Shown one piece after another: positions 7,697-16,047 of a stretch of 64,000 nt of DNA. A program made the position numbers and the translations under genes. The notes under the pieces are model-generated. The model saw only the letters and a program-made list of their open reading frames with translations, made no database searches and had not been told where the DNA came from. This stretch comes from Mycobacterium sp. Root135. Lineage in GTDB: Bacteria > Actinomycetota > Actinomycetes > Mycobacteriales > Mycobacteriaceae. The stretch lies in the NCBI RefSeq assembly GCF_001426545.1, contig NZ_LMEZ01000009.1:62001-126000 (forward strand), read 5' to 3'. Each line of letters begins with the position of its first letter. The stretch's first letter is position 1.

Positions 7697-9405
7697 GAAA
7701 GGAAGGCCTCCGGTAGGTCGACGTGGCGGGAGCGCAACCATTCGCCGAGCCCCTTGGCCTGGGGGTCGAAGCGGGCCTGGTGGGCCACCCCCTTGCCGAG
7801 GATGCCCTCGATGACGAAGTTGACGGCGCGCAGGTTGGGCAACAGGTAACGGGTGACGGGCAGATCCCTTGTCTCCGGGAGCAACTCGCGTAGGGCGTCG
7901 ACGGTGAGCTTGTGCGCCAGCCAACGCCACTCGTCGTGGGTTCGTACCCACACCCCGACGTTCGCGTTGCCGCCCTTGTCGCCGCTGCGCGCGCCGGCCA
8001 CCAGGCCAAGGGGTGCCCGACGGGTCGGTCCGGCTGGCAGCGGTGGCGGGAGCGGGGCCGGGTCGACGGGCGCGAGTTCCCGGGTGGGCGACGCTGCGGG
8101 AATCGACGTGCGGCCGCCGTCGGCGTGCACCGCGACGTGCGGCACGTCGGTGGCGTCGACGTAGCCGGCGGTGAACACGCCGTACACCTGACCGTCACCG
8201 GGCGGCGCCGTCGTGGTGAAACCCGGATAGCTGGCCAGAGCCAATTCGACTGCGGCCGAGGAGAACTGGCGGCCGACAACCTTCGGGTCGGAGTCGCGGA
8301 CCACGCAACGCAACAGTGCGCTCGCCGACTCCTCGGTGTCGGCGTCGGGATGGTCGGTGCGCGCCAGCGTCCACTCCAACTCGGCGGGCCGCACCGTCAG
8401 CCCGGCCTCCAGTTGGCGCCGCACCAGGTCGGCCTTGGCCTCGACGTCCAGGCCGGTCAACACGAACGTCATCGCGTTGCGGAACCCGCCGACCGCGTTC
8501 AACGACACCTTGAGCGTCGGCGGCGGCTCCTCGCCACGGACGTCGCTGATGCGGACGCGGTCGGGGCCGTCGTCGCTCAAGTGGAGGCTGTCCACCCGCA
8601 GCGTGGCGTCGGGGTTGGCGTAGCGCTCGCCGCCGATCTCGTACAGCAGCTGGGCGGTGACGGTGTCGACGCTGACCAGCCCGCCGGTGCCGGGATGCTT
8701 CGTGATGACCGAGGACCCGTCGGCCTCGATCTCGGCGATCGGGAACCCGGGGTGCATCAGATCGGGAACGGTGTCGAAGAACGCGAAGTTGCCGCCCGTC
8801 GCCTGGGTGCCGCACTCGATGACGTGCCCCGCGGCGACCGCCCCGGCGATGGCGTCGACGTCGGAAGGGGCCCAACCGAAGTGGGCCGCCGCGGGCCCGA
8901 CGATCACCGAGGCATCGGTGACTCGGCCCGTGACGACGACGTTGGCGCCCGCGTCGAGACAGTCGACGATGCCCCAGGCGCCCAGATAGGCGTTGGCGGC
9001 GAGCACGTCGTCGGCGAAACCGAATTCGGCGCGGCGGGCGACGAGATCGTCACCCTCGACGTGCGCGACGTTCACCGGAAGACCGAGCCGCTCGGCGAGG
9101 GCTCGGACGGCGGCCGCCAAACCGGCCGGGTTGAGGCCGCCGGCGTTGGCGACGATCTTGACGCCGTTGTCCAGTGCGGTGCCGAGGCTTTCCTCGAGCT
9201 GGGTGAGGAAGGTCTTGGCGTAGCCGCGGTCCGGGGACTTGGCGCGGTCTCGGGCCAGGATCAGCATCGTCAGCTCGGCGAGGTAGTCGCCGGTGAGGTA
9301 GTCGAGCTCTCCGCCGGTAACCATCTCCCGCATGGCGGCGTGGCGGTCGCCGTAGAAGCCCGAGCAGTTTCCGATGCGAACTGCGCTAGTGCCCTGCGGA
9401 CTCAC
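7693..9405 (-). CDS. AtuA-like DUF1446 protein, acyclic terpene utilisation family (Rv0976c-like)
   Basis: This 570-residue protein is the first gene of the reverse-strand operon. The N-terminal DUF1446 region (VRIGNCSGFYGDRHAAMREM, TVVTGRVTDAS-type segments, WDDVDAIAGA-type helices) covers about residues 10-450. A C-terminal AtuA-like alpha/beta domain (RSGDKGGNANVGVWVRT) covers about 470-565. AtuA is encoded with geranyl-CoA carboxylase genes in Pseudomonas acyclic-terpene (Atu) clusters; its reaction is not established. Co-occurrence with the AccA2/AccD2 carboxylase, two dehydrogenases and a hydratase fits a catabolic unit for a branched acyl chain. The GTG start has a GGAG about 9 nt upstream. 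Confidence 0.8.
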   Translation of the reverse strand: MSPQGTSAVRIGNCSGFYGDRHAAMREMVTGGELDYLTGDYLAELTMLILARDRAKSPDRGYAKTFLTQLEESLGTALDNGVKIVANAGGLNPAGLAAAVRALAERLGLPVNVAHVEGDDLVARRAEFGFADDVLAANAYLGAWGIVDCLDAGANVVVTGRVTDASVIVGPAAAHFGWAPSDVDAIAGAVAAGHVIECGTQATGGNFAFFDTVPDLMHPGFPIAEIEADGSSVITKHPGTGGLVSVDTVTAQLLYEIGGERYANPDATLRVDSLHLSDDGPDRVRISDVRGEEPPPTLKVSLNAVGGFRNAMTFVLTGLDVEAKADLVRRQLEAGLTVRPAELEWTLARTDHPDADTEESASALLRCVVRDSDPKVVGRQFSSAAVELALASYPGFTTTAPPGDGQVYGVFTAGYVDATDVPHVAVHADGGRTSIPAASPTRELAPVDPAPLPPPLPAGPTRRAPLGLVAGARSGDKGGNANVGVWVRTHDEWRWLAHKLTVDALRELLPETRDLPVTRYLLPNLRAVNFVIEGILGKGVAHQARFDPQAKGLGEWLRSRHVDLPEAFLS

Positions 9406-9440
9406 CCAAGAGCTCCTGTCGTCGTCGACGGATCAACCAA

Positions 9441-9475
9441 CCGGTAGGCCGGTAGGTTAGCCGGTACCACCGGTA
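9441..9475. promoter_or_regulatory. CCGGTA repeat cluster upstream of the catabolic operon
   Basis: CCGGTA occurs four times (9441, 9449, 9461 and 9470) within 35 bp, about 36-70 bp upstream of the AtuA-like start. Such clustering in a promoter is typical of a repressor operator of TetR type. No regulator gene is encoded next to it. Confidence 0.4.
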
Positions 9476-9616
9476 CTGCGTCAAGGGGTGTGCGGCCGTT
9501 TTTGGAGGCTGAGCGGCTATCCGGCTATCCTGAGGAGCAATTGCCGACGCTCCAGAGGACTTGGGGTGTGCGCGGCGTAATCAAAAGCAAGAAATTTCAA
9601 GAGGAGAAGTTCCACC

Positions 9617-9790
9617 ATGGCTGTGCCGAAGCGGAGAATGTCGCGGTCGAACACCCGTAGTCGGCGGTCGCAGTGGAAGACCGAGGCTACCGGCCTGGTC
9701 AACGTGAACGTTGCAGGTCAGCTGCACAAGGTCCCGCGTCGCCTGCTCAAGGCCGCACGCCTGGGCCTGGTCGACCTCGACCGCCGCTGA
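9617..9790 (+). CDS. rpmF: 50S ribosomal protein L32, zinc-free form
   Basis: This 57-residue basic protein begins [20 protein letters not shown] and ends [20 protein letters not shown], the actinobacterial L32 sequence. It has no cysteines, so it is the form that does not bind zinc. A clear AGAGGAGAAG ribosome site precedes ATG 9617. It sits just upstream of mprA, as in M. tuberculosis (Rv0979A). Confidence 0.97.
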   Translation: MAVPKRRMSRSNTRSRRSQWKTEATGLVNVNVAGQLHKVPRRLLKAARLGLVDLDRR

Positions 9791-9820
9791 CCCACTCGTC
9801 ACCCCCTCTGACGGCGCGCC

Positions 9821-9837
9821 TCTCAGGCCCGTCTCAG
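9821..9837 (+). promoter_or_regulatory. Candidate MprA box upstream of mprA
   Basis: Two TCTCAG direct repeats (9821-9826 and 9832-9837) are spaced 11 bp start to start, 17 bp before the mprA start. MprA is reported to bind two loosely conserved 8-bp direct repeats separated by 2-3 bp and to regulate itself; the match is by pattern only. Confidence 0.45.
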
Positions 9838-9853
9838 ACACTGGGTTGAAACT

Positions 9854-10546
9854 GTGGCTGTGCGCATACTCGTGGTTGACGACGATCGCGCTGTGCGCGA
9901 ATCCCTGCGCCGGTCCCTCGCGTTCAACGGATACTCGGTCGACTTGGCGCAAGACGGTCTCGAAGCTCTTGACCTGATCGCCACCGATCGGCCCGACGCG
10001 TTGGTACTCGACGTCATGATGCCCCGGCTCGACGGCCTGGAAGTGTGCCGTCGGCTCCGAAGCACCGGCGACGACCTGCCAATCTTGGTTCTCACGGCCC
10101 GGGATTCGGTGTCGGAGCGGGTCGCCGGCCTCGACGCCGGAGCCGACGACTACCTGCCGAAGCCGTTCGCCCTCGAAGAACTGTTGGCGCGGATGCGGGC
10201 GCTGCTCCGGAGACGCGTCCTCCCCGACGACGGCGGCTCCGAGGCCATGACGTTCTCCGATCTGAGCCTCGATCCGGTGACGCGGGAAGTGACCCGCGGC
10301 GAGCGCCAGATCAGCCTCACCCGAACCGAGTTCTCCCTACTCGAGATGTTGATCGCCAATCCACGCCGGGTGCTGACCCGCAGCCGGATCCTGGAAGAGG
10401 TGTGGGGATTCGACTTCCCGACCTCGGGCAACGCCCTCGAGGTCTACGTCGGCTATCTGCGCCGCAAGACCGAGGCCGACGGGGAGCCGCGGCTCATCCA
10501 CACCGTGCGCGGCGTCGGATACGTCCTGCGGGAGACCCCGCCGTGA
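9854..10546 (+). CDS. mprA: Two-component response regulator MprA
   Basis: This 230-residue OmpR-family regulator starts at GTG ([18 protein letters not shown]). The receiver domain (1-120) has the acidic DDD pocket at 9-11, the predicted phospho-acceptor Asp53 in LVLDVMMP, and Lys in LPKPF. The winged-helix DNA-binding domain (130-228) ends in the usual [12 protein letters not shown]. In M. tuberculosis, MprA responds to envelope stress and controls sigE, pepD and itself. The mprB gene follows after a 10-nt gap and pepD after that, the standard module. A candidate MprA box lies just upstream. No ribosome site is obvious before the GTG. Confidence 0.95.
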   Translation: MAVRILVVDDDRAVRESLRRSLAFNGYSVDLAQDGLEALDLIATDRPDALVLDVMMPRLDGLEVCRRLRSTGDDLPILVLTARDSVSERVAGLDAGADDYLPKPFALEELLARMRALLRRRVLPDDGGSEAMTFSDLSLDPVTREVTRGERQISLTRTEFSLLEMLIANPRRVLTRSRILEEVWGFDFPTSGNALEVYVGYLRRKTEADGEPRLIHTVRGVGYVLRETPP

Positions 10547-10556
10547 CGACGCCCTG

Positions 10557-12077
10557 ATGGGTTCGGTCAGATCGCCGTTCTGGTGGCGGTCCCGCGAACG
10601 ACGCGCGGCCGACGTGCAGACGTACGGCACCCATCGCGCCAGCTCGGTGTCTCTGCGATGGCGGGTGATGCTGCTCGCCATGTCCATGGTGGCAATGGTC
10701 GTGGTGCTGATGGCCCTCGCCGTCTACGCGGTGGTGTCTCGCGCGCTGTACGACGACATGGACAACCAGCTGCAGATCCGCGCGCGGCTGCTCATCGAGA
10801 GCGGTCTGCTGGCCGTCGACCCTGGCAAGGCGATCGAGGGCACGGCCTACTCCGACGTCAACGCCATGTTCGTGATGCCGGGCCGCAGCATCTACACGGC
10901 CAACCAGGAGGGCGAGACGCTGCCGCTCGGCGACCCCGAGAAGGGCGTCATCCAGGGCAATCTGCGAATGTCGTTGCGCACCGTCAACTTTCAGCGCGTG
11001 CTGGCCGTTCACCTGCCCAGCGGTGATTCCCTGCTGATATCGAAGAGTCTTGGCCCAACGGCGGGGGTGATCAAACGCCTTGGCACCATCCTGCTGATCG
11101 TGGGAGGTCTCGGCATGGCGGTCGCCGCGATCGCCGGTGGCACCGTGGCCCGAACCGGCTTGCGCCCCGTGGCGCGTCTGACCGACGCCGCCGAGCGCGT
11201 CGCGAGAACCGACGACCTACGACCCATCCCGGTCTACGGCAGCGACGAGCTCGCCCGGCTCACCGAGGCGTTCAACATGATGCTGCGGGCGCTCACCGAG
11301 TCTCGGGAACGCCAGGCCCGCCTCGTCACCGATGCGGGACACGAGCTGCGGACGCCCCTGACGTCGTTGCGCACCAACGTCGAACTGCTGATGGCGTCGA
11401 TGGCGCCCGGCGCGCCGAGCATCCCCGAGGAGGAGATGGCCGGTTTGCGCACCGACGTGATCGCCCAGATCGAGGAGCTGTCCACGCTGGTCGGTGACCT
11501 CGTCGACCTCAGCAGGGACGACGCCGGCGTGACGATTCACGAGCCCGTCGACCTGTCTGAGGTCGTCGACCGCAGTCTTGAACGAGTTCGGCGGCGCCGC
11601 AACGACATCGAGTTCGACGTCGACACCGTTCCATGGCAGGTGTACGGCGACGAGGCCACCCTGTCCAGGGCTGTGCTCAACCTTCTCGACAATGCCGCGA
11701 AATGGAGCCCGCCCGGTGGCCGGGTCGGCGTGCGGATGGTCCAGGTCGACGCGAACTACGCCGAACTGGTGGTGTCCGACCAGGGCCCGGGCATCCCGCC
11801 GAGCGAGCGCGAGCTGGTGTTCGAGCGGTTCTACCGGTCGACGTCGGCGCGGTCGATGTCCGGCTCCGGCCTCGGTCTGGCGATCGTCAAACAGGTCGTC
11901 GTCAAACACGGTGGGACCCTTCGCATCGACTACGCGACGCCACTGGCCGACCCGCCGGGAACCTCGATCTACGTACTCCTGCCGGGCCGGCCCCTGATGG
12001 GCGACGGCGTCCCAGCGGGTGCGACACGCGAGGGCGGAGCGATGGACGGGACGACCGGCAACCCCGAGAATGGGTGA
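10557..12077 (+). CDS. mprB: Sensor histidine kinase MprB
   Basis: This 506-residue membrane kinase has two transmembrane helices (about 36-58 and 170-192) flanking an extracytoplasmic sensor, then a HAMP segment (GLRPVARLTDAAERV), the phospho-acceptor His262 in DAGHELRTPLTSL, and a C-terminal ATPase domain with LLDNAAKWSP (N box), DQGPGIPPSE (G1) and GSGLGLAIVKQ (G2). It phosphorylates MprA. The MprB sensor domain is known to bind DnaK and unfolded secreted protein in mycobacteria. The gene begins 10 nt after mprA, so the two are co-transcribed. Confidence 0.95.
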   Translation: MGSVRSPFWWRSRERRAADVQTYGTHRASSVSLRWRVMLLAMSMVAMVVVLMALAVYAVVSRALYDDMDNQLQIRARLLIESGLLAVDPGKAIEGTAYSDVNAMFVMPGRSIYTANQEGETLPLGDPEKGVIQGNLRMSLRTVNFQRVLAVHLPSGDSLLISKSLGPTAGVIKRLGTILLIVGGLGMAVAAIAGGTVARTGLRPVARLTDAAERVARTDDLRPIPVYGSDELARLTEAFNMMLRALTESRERQARLVTDAGHELRTPLTSLRTNVELLMASMAPGAPSIPEEEMAGLRTDVIAQIEELSTLVGDLVDLSRDDAGVTIHEPVDLSEVVDRSLERVRRRRNDIEFDVDTVPWQVYGDEATLSRAVLNLLDNAAKWSPPGGRVGVRMVQVDANYAELVVSDQGPGIPPSERELVFERFYRSTSARSMSGSGLGLAIVKQVVVKHGGTLRIDYATPLADPPGTSIYVLLPGRPLMGDGVPAGATREGGAMDGTTGNPENG

Positions 12078-12227
12078 ACGGGGATTGGCTCTGCCGGGGA
12101 GTTCTGGGCAAGTCCAGAAAGTTCTCTAAGTGGATTCTCAGCCCAGGGGGGCACTGTCGGGGGACGGCTTTCGTTATCACGACAGATCGCTGACGCACAC
12201 GACTCGAAAGAAGAGCCAACAGCCGCA

Positions 12228-13571
12228 ATGACTAACGATCCGAGGTACTCGCCGCCACCGCCGCCCGGGCATCGTCCCGGCGCGCACGAGGCCGCGGCGC
12301 CGGGGTACCCCGGCCAGCACCGCACCGGTGGCTACCCGCAGCAGCAGCCCTTCGACTGGCGCTACGCGACCCAGCCTCCGCAGGCGACGCATTCCCACCG
12401 TGGCCCGCATGACCCGTACCGGGTCGATCCCACGCGGATGATGCCGATCCCGCCCGCCGCGCCCGAGAGGCGTTCCCGAGCAGGCCGGTTGACCGTTGGT
12501 GCGTTGGCGATCGCCGTCGTGTCGGCAGGCATCGGCGGCGGTGTCGCCACGCTGGTGCAACCGGGCACGCCGTCGTGGAGCTCGACGTCGTCGGGAGCGA
12601 CGCAGGGTGAGCCGGCGGCAAGCCTTCCGGCCGGGTCCGTCGAGCAGGTCGCCGCCAAGGTGGTTCCCAGCGTGGTGAAGCTCGAGACCGACATGGGCAG
12701 GCAGTCCGAGGAGGGGTCGGGCATCATCCTGTCGACCGACGGCCTCATCCTGACCAACAACCACGTGGTGGCAGCCGCCAACGGCGGCCCCGGTGGACCT
12801 GCGGGCGGCGTGCAGACCAAGGTGACCTTCGCCAACGGCGTGACGACGACGTTCAAGGTCGTCGGGACCGATCCGAGCAGCGACATCGCGGTGGTTCAGG
12901 CTGTCGGCGCTACGGGCCTGGCTCCGATCACCCTCGGGTCGTCGGGGAACCTTCGGGTCGGCCAAGACGTCGTCGCCATCGGTTCGCCACTGGGGCTCGA
13001 GGGCACGGTCACCACCGGCATCGTCAGCGCGCTGAACCGGCCGGTGGCCGCCGGCGGCGACGCGCAGAACCAGAACACGGTCCTGGACGCCATCCAGACC
13101 GACGCGGCGATCAACCCCGGTAACTCCGGTGGTGCGTTGGTGAACATGAACGGCGAGCTGGTCGGCGTCAACTCCGCGATCGCCACCCTCGGCGGCGACT
13201 CGGGCCAGTCGCAGAGCGGCTCGATCGGCCTGGGCTTCGCGATTCCTGTCGACCAGGCCAAGCGCATCGCCGACGAGTTGATCCAGAACGGCACCGCCTC
13301 CCATGCCTCGCTCGGGGTCCAGGTCGGCAACGACGCGGGCGTCGACGGAGCCAAGATCGTCGACGTCACCGCCGGTGGTGCGGCCTCGGCCGCGGGCATG
13401 CCGAGTGGTGTGGTGGTCACCAAGGTCGACGACCGGGTGATCGGCAGTGCCGACGCATTGGTGGCGGCAGTGCGGTCGAGAGCCCCCGGTGAGAAGGTCA
13501 CGTTGACCTATATAGACACGTCGGGGAAGCCTCAGACCGTCGACGTCACTCTTGGAAAGGCACAGCAGTGA
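12228..13571 (+). CDS. pepD: HtrA-family serine protease PepD
   Basis: This 447-residue protein has a long Pro/Gly/His-rich cytoplasmic N-terminus (1-85), a transmembrane helix (about 86-108, LTVGALAIAVVSAGIGGGV), a trypsin-like protease domain with His179 (LTNNHVVA), Asp219 (SSDIAVVQ) and Ser300 (NPGNSGGAL), and a C-terminal PDZ domain (about 350-445). It acts outside the membrane on misfolded protein and feeds back on MprAB/SigE signalling in M. tuberculosis. The 150-bp upstream gap contains two TTCTC repeats (12122 and 12135), possible MprA contacts. The stop overlaps the moaB2 start (GTGA). Confidence 0.95.
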   Translation: MTNDPRYSPPPPPGHRPGAHEAAAPGYPGQHRTGGYPQQQPFDWRYATQPPQATHSHRGPHDPYRVDPTRMMPIPPAAPERRSRAGRLTVGALAIAVVSAGIGGGVATLVQPGTPSWSSTSSGATQGEPAASLPAGSVEQVAAKVVPSVVKLETDMGRQSEEGSGIILSTDGLILTNNHVVAAANGGPGGPAGGVQTKVTFANGVTTTFKVVGTDPSSDIAVVQAVGATGLAPITLGSSGNLRVGQDVVAIGSPLGLEGTVTTGIVSALNRPVAAGGDAQNQNTVLDAIQTDAAINPGNSGGALVNMNGELVGVNSAIATLGGDSGQSQSGSIGLGFAIPVDQAKRIADELIQNGTASHASLGVQVGNDAGVDGAKIVDVTAGGAASAAGMPSGVVVTKVDDRVIGSADALVAAVRSRAPGEKVTLTYIDTSGKPQTVDVTLGKAQQ

Positions 13572-14140
13572 CGGTCGCGCCGGGTCGCCCGGAGCTCAGG
13601 ATCGCTTCGCCGACGTCGGTGGCGGGATATACGGTTGCCATCATGGAACAGCCTGGTGAGTTGGTGGGTCGTGCGCTCGTCGTCGTCGTCGACGATCGGA
13701 CTGCGCACGGAGATGAAGAGGACCACAGCGGTCCGGTGGTCACCGAGCTGCTGGGGGAGGCCGGATTCGTCGTCGACGGTGTAGTCGTCGTGTCCGCCGA
13801 CGAGATCGAGATTCGCAACGCGCTCAACACTGCCGTCATCGGTGGCGTCGACCTCGTCGTGTCGGTCGGAGGCACGGGTGTGACGCCTCGCGACGTGACG
13901 CCCGAGGCCACCACGACGATCCTCGACCGCGAATTGCTTGGCATCTCCGAGGCCCTGCGGGCGTCCGGTCTGTCGGCAGGACTCGTCGACGCGGGTGTTT
14001 CCCGCGGGCTGGCTGGAATTTCGGGCAGCACTCTGGTCGTGAACATCGCCGGTTCTCGCGGCGCGGTTCGCGACGGCATGGCGACGCTCGGACCGCTGGC
14101 GATCCAGATCATCGGCCAGCTGTCCAGCTTGGAGATTTAG
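13568..14140 (+). CDS. moaB2: MoaB/Mog-family molybdopterin adenylyltransferase (MoaB2-like)
   Basis: This 190-residue protein uses GTG 13568, overlapping the pepD stop. The MoCF-binding fold is evident in VVSVGGTGVTPRDVTPEATT (the GGTG pterin-binding loop) and NIAGSRGAVRDGM near the C-terminus. MoaB/Mog enzymes adenylylate molybdopterin before metal insertion by MoeA, and a moeA homologue lies 4.7 kb downstream. The coupling to the MprAB-PepD module is conserved in M. tuberculosis (Rv0984) although no functional link is obvious. The first 25 residues are not needed for the fold, so the start could lie further in, at the Met near residue 26. Confidence 0.88.
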   Translation: MTVAPGRPELRIASPTSVAGYTVAIMEQPGELVGRALVVVVDDRTAHGDEEDHSGPVVTELLGEAGFVVDGVVVVSADEIEIRNALNTAVIGGVDLVVSVGGTGVTPRDVTPEATTTILDRELLGISEALRASGLSAGLVDAGVSRGLAGISGSTLVVNIAGSRGAVRDGMATLGPLAIQIIGQLSSLEI

Positions 14141-14163
14141 GCCGCCTTGCCGTCCTTGGCATT

Positions 14164-14213
14164 CACCGACCCCCGCGAGCAGCGCTCTGCGGGGTGTTCG
14201 GTGTGTGAGGAGT
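14164..14213 (+). terminator. Possible hairpin terminator after moaB2
   Basis: An imperfect inverted repeat (ACCGAcccCCGC, loop, GCGGGGtgTTCGGT) starts 24 nt after the moaB2 stop. It has no T-run, so termination is only a possibility. Confidence 0.35.
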
Positions 14214-14301
14214 TACCACTGGGGCGCGGCGGGATTGTGTTGCCGCACGGTGAACTACTTCCCGGGACGGTATGTGATCTTCGTCACATTGGGATGCCAT
14301 T

Positions 14302-14460
14302 GTGACGGGTGATTCGCCGCACAAGCCGCTTTCAGTTAACGACATTTTCGGTGAATCTCTGCCCGAGACCACCAAGGACGAGTGGGACGACACCCCCTCC
14401 AGCCGCGACGCGGAACGCGACGCCTGGTTGCGTGACAACGTCCCGCCGCACCACGGCTGA
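14302..14460 (+). CDS. Small acidic conserved-looking protein
   Basis: A 52-codon frame runs from GTG 14302 to TGA 14458-14460. The product starts MTGDSPHKPLSVNDIFGES and is rich in Asp, Glu and Pro, with no cysteine or membrane segment. Its composition and reading-frame use look coding: third positions are mostly G/C and there is a clean segment ending PPHHG. No domain is recognised. It stands alone between moaB2 and the porin. The start has only weak ribosome-site support, so a leaderless or alternative start is possible. Function unknown. Confidence 0.55.
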   Translation: MTGDSPHKPLSVNDIFGESLPETTKDEWDDTPSSRDAERDAWLRDNVPPHHG

Positions 14461-14836
14461 GCTGTCGTTTTCTGCCCAGCGCGGGACCTGACGGCAGTCA
14501 AAATCAATCTCCTGATCAGCTCCGATGTGCCAACGATCGGCAGCTCGGCGGCGCCCGTGATCGGTCCCTGGGCACCCCGTGCACCCGGCTCTGCCCATTG
14601 GGCAAACATCCTCCGGCGCCCACCCCTTTGGCTCAGGTTGACGCGTACGCGTTGCCGGGTGGGGGCCTCACCGTTATGTTTCTCGCTGTCAACGATGAGC
14701 ATTACGTAAGAGAAGCATGTGGGATTTCTAATTCCACTCACATCAAGCTCTTGCGGGGTGTCAGGCTTAGCCGTAGAGCCGGGCACTCACAGGAAACGGC
14801 GGACCGCAGGGTTCGTCACGACAAGCTAGGGAGAAC
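14461..14836 (+). promoter_or_regulatory. Gene-free leader and promoter region of the porin gene
   Basis: These 376 bp hold no convincing gene. An imperfect palindrome (GTGGgATTTCTAATtCCAC, about 14719-14737) lies about 100 bp before the porin start. The porin ribosome site is AGGGAGA just before ATG 14837. Long leaders are known for mspA in M. smegmatis, where the promoter is several hundred bases upstream. Confidence 0.4.
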
Positions 14837-15460
14837 ATGAAGGCAATCAGTCGGGTGCTGGTCGCTCTGGTAGCAGCGTTCGCGGCGCTCCTCACCAGCA
14901 CGGGCACCTCTCACGCAGGGTTGGACAACGAGCTGAGCCTGGTCGACGGCCAGGATCGCACCCTTACGGTTCAGCAGTGGGACACCTTCCTCAACGGTGT
15001 CTTCCCGCTCGACCGCAACCGCCTCACCCGCGAGTGGTTCCACTCGGGTCGGGCCAAGTTCATCGTCGCCGGCCCCGGCGCCGATGAGTTCGAGGGCACG
15101 CTGGAGCTGGGCTACCAGATCGGCTTCCCCTGGTCGCTGGGCGTTGGCATCAACTTCAGCTACACCACGCCGAACATCCTGCTCGACGATGCGACGCCGG
15201 CGAACCCGATCCAGGTCATCACCCCGAACCTGTTCCCGGGCGTCTCCATCAGCGCTGACCTGGGCAACGGCCCCGGCATCCAGGAAGTCGCGACCTTCTC
15301 GGTCGACGTCAAGGGTGCATCCGGTGGCGTCGCCGTCTCGAACGCTCACGGAACGGTCACCGGCGCTGCCGGCGGCGTGCTCCTGCGTCCGTTCGCACGG
15401 CTCATCGCGTCGACGGGTGACAGCGTCACCACGTACGGCGAACCGTGGAACATGAACTAA
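14837..15460 (+). CDS. MspA-family outer-membrane porin with shortened constriction loop
   Basis: The precursor is 207 residues. A signal peptide (1-27) ends ...TSHA before GLDNELSLVDGQDR, the exact MspA mature N-terminus. The mature protein (180 residues) follows MspA almost throughout. MspA forms an octameric goblet pore for hydrophilic solutes across the mycomembrane. Around the constriction it reads NILLDDATPANPIQVITP, where MspA has DDGDITAPPFGLNS before VITP. Asp90 and Asp91 equivalents remain, but Asp93 is gone and four residues are missing. The position next to mscL matches the location of mspC in M. smegmatis. A strong terminator follows. MspA was compared from memory. Confidence 0.95.
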   Translation: MKAISRVLVALVAAFAALLTSTGTSHAGLDNELSLVDGQDRTLTVQQWDTFLNGVFPLDRNRLTREWFHSGRAKFIVAGPGADEFEGTLELGYQIGFPWSLGVGINFSYTTPNILLDDATPANPIQVITPNLFPGVSISADLGNGPGIQEVATFSVDVKGASGGVAVSNAHGTVTGAAGGVLLRPFARLIASTGDSVTTYGEPWNMN

Positions 15461-15478
15461 CTCCCTAGTTCAACGAGA

Positions 15479-15510
15479 ACAGCCCCCGGCCATCGGCCGG
15501 GGGCTGTTTT
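15479..15510. terminator. Intrinsic terminator between porin and mscL
   Basis: A perfect 13-bp GC-rich stem (15479-15491 with 15495-15507) and an ATC loop end in a short T-run. It lies 19 nt after the porin stop and 13 nt from the mscL stop, so it probably serves both converging genes. Confidence 0.9.
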
Positions 15511-15522
15511 CGTGTGTGTGCG

Positions 15523-15969
15523 CTACCTGTCGCCGCTGGTGTTCTTCGCGGTGTCGGGGCTGGGGCCGGTGCCGGGGCCGGTGACGGTCTCGGCGCTGAC
15601 GCCGTCCTTGAGAAGGTTGCGGATCTCGGTCAACAGGCTCAACTCGGTGTCCTGGGCCTGCTCGACCTCACCCTTCTTGCGGAGCCGGTTGTACGGCACC
15701 ACCACCAAGAAGTAGACGACCGCGGCGACCAAGATGAAGTTGATGGCCGCCGAGATGATCAGGTTGAGATCGATGACCTGCCCGCCGCCGATCGACACCT
15801 TCAGGACGCCGACGTCGGTGCCGCTCGCTCCGATGCGGCTGGTGAGCGGCGTGATGATCGCGTCGGTGAACGTCTTGACGAGCGCTGCGAACGCGGTACC
15901 GATGACGACCGCGACCGACAGGTCGACGATGTTGCCGCGGGAGAGAAACTCCTTGAATCCCTTCAACAC
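15523..15969 (-). CDS. mscL: Large-conductance mechanosensitive channel MscL
   Basis: This 148-residue protein starts [31 protein letters not shown], the amphipathic N-terminus plus first transmembrane helix of MscL. TM2 is [20 protein letters not shown], and a charged cytoplasmic helix follows. It forms a pentameric emergency channel that opens under membrane tension. The C-terminal tail is Gly/Pro-rich. It is convergent with the porin gene across a shared terminator. Same order as Rv0985c. Confidence 0.95.
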   Translation of the reverse strand: MLKGFKEFLSRGNIVDLSVAVVIGTAFAALVKTFTDAIITPLTSRIGASGTDVGVLKVSIGGGQVIDLNLIISAAINFILVAAVVYFLVVVPYNRLRKKGEVEQAQDTELSLLTEIRNLLKDGVSAETVTGPGTGPSPDTAKNTSGDR

Positions 15970-16047
15970 GTGGAACGTCCTTCCTATGAATGGTCAGGCA
16001 CGTACGCCACAACCCGTGGGGCAACGCTAACCCCATCCTGAGGACGC

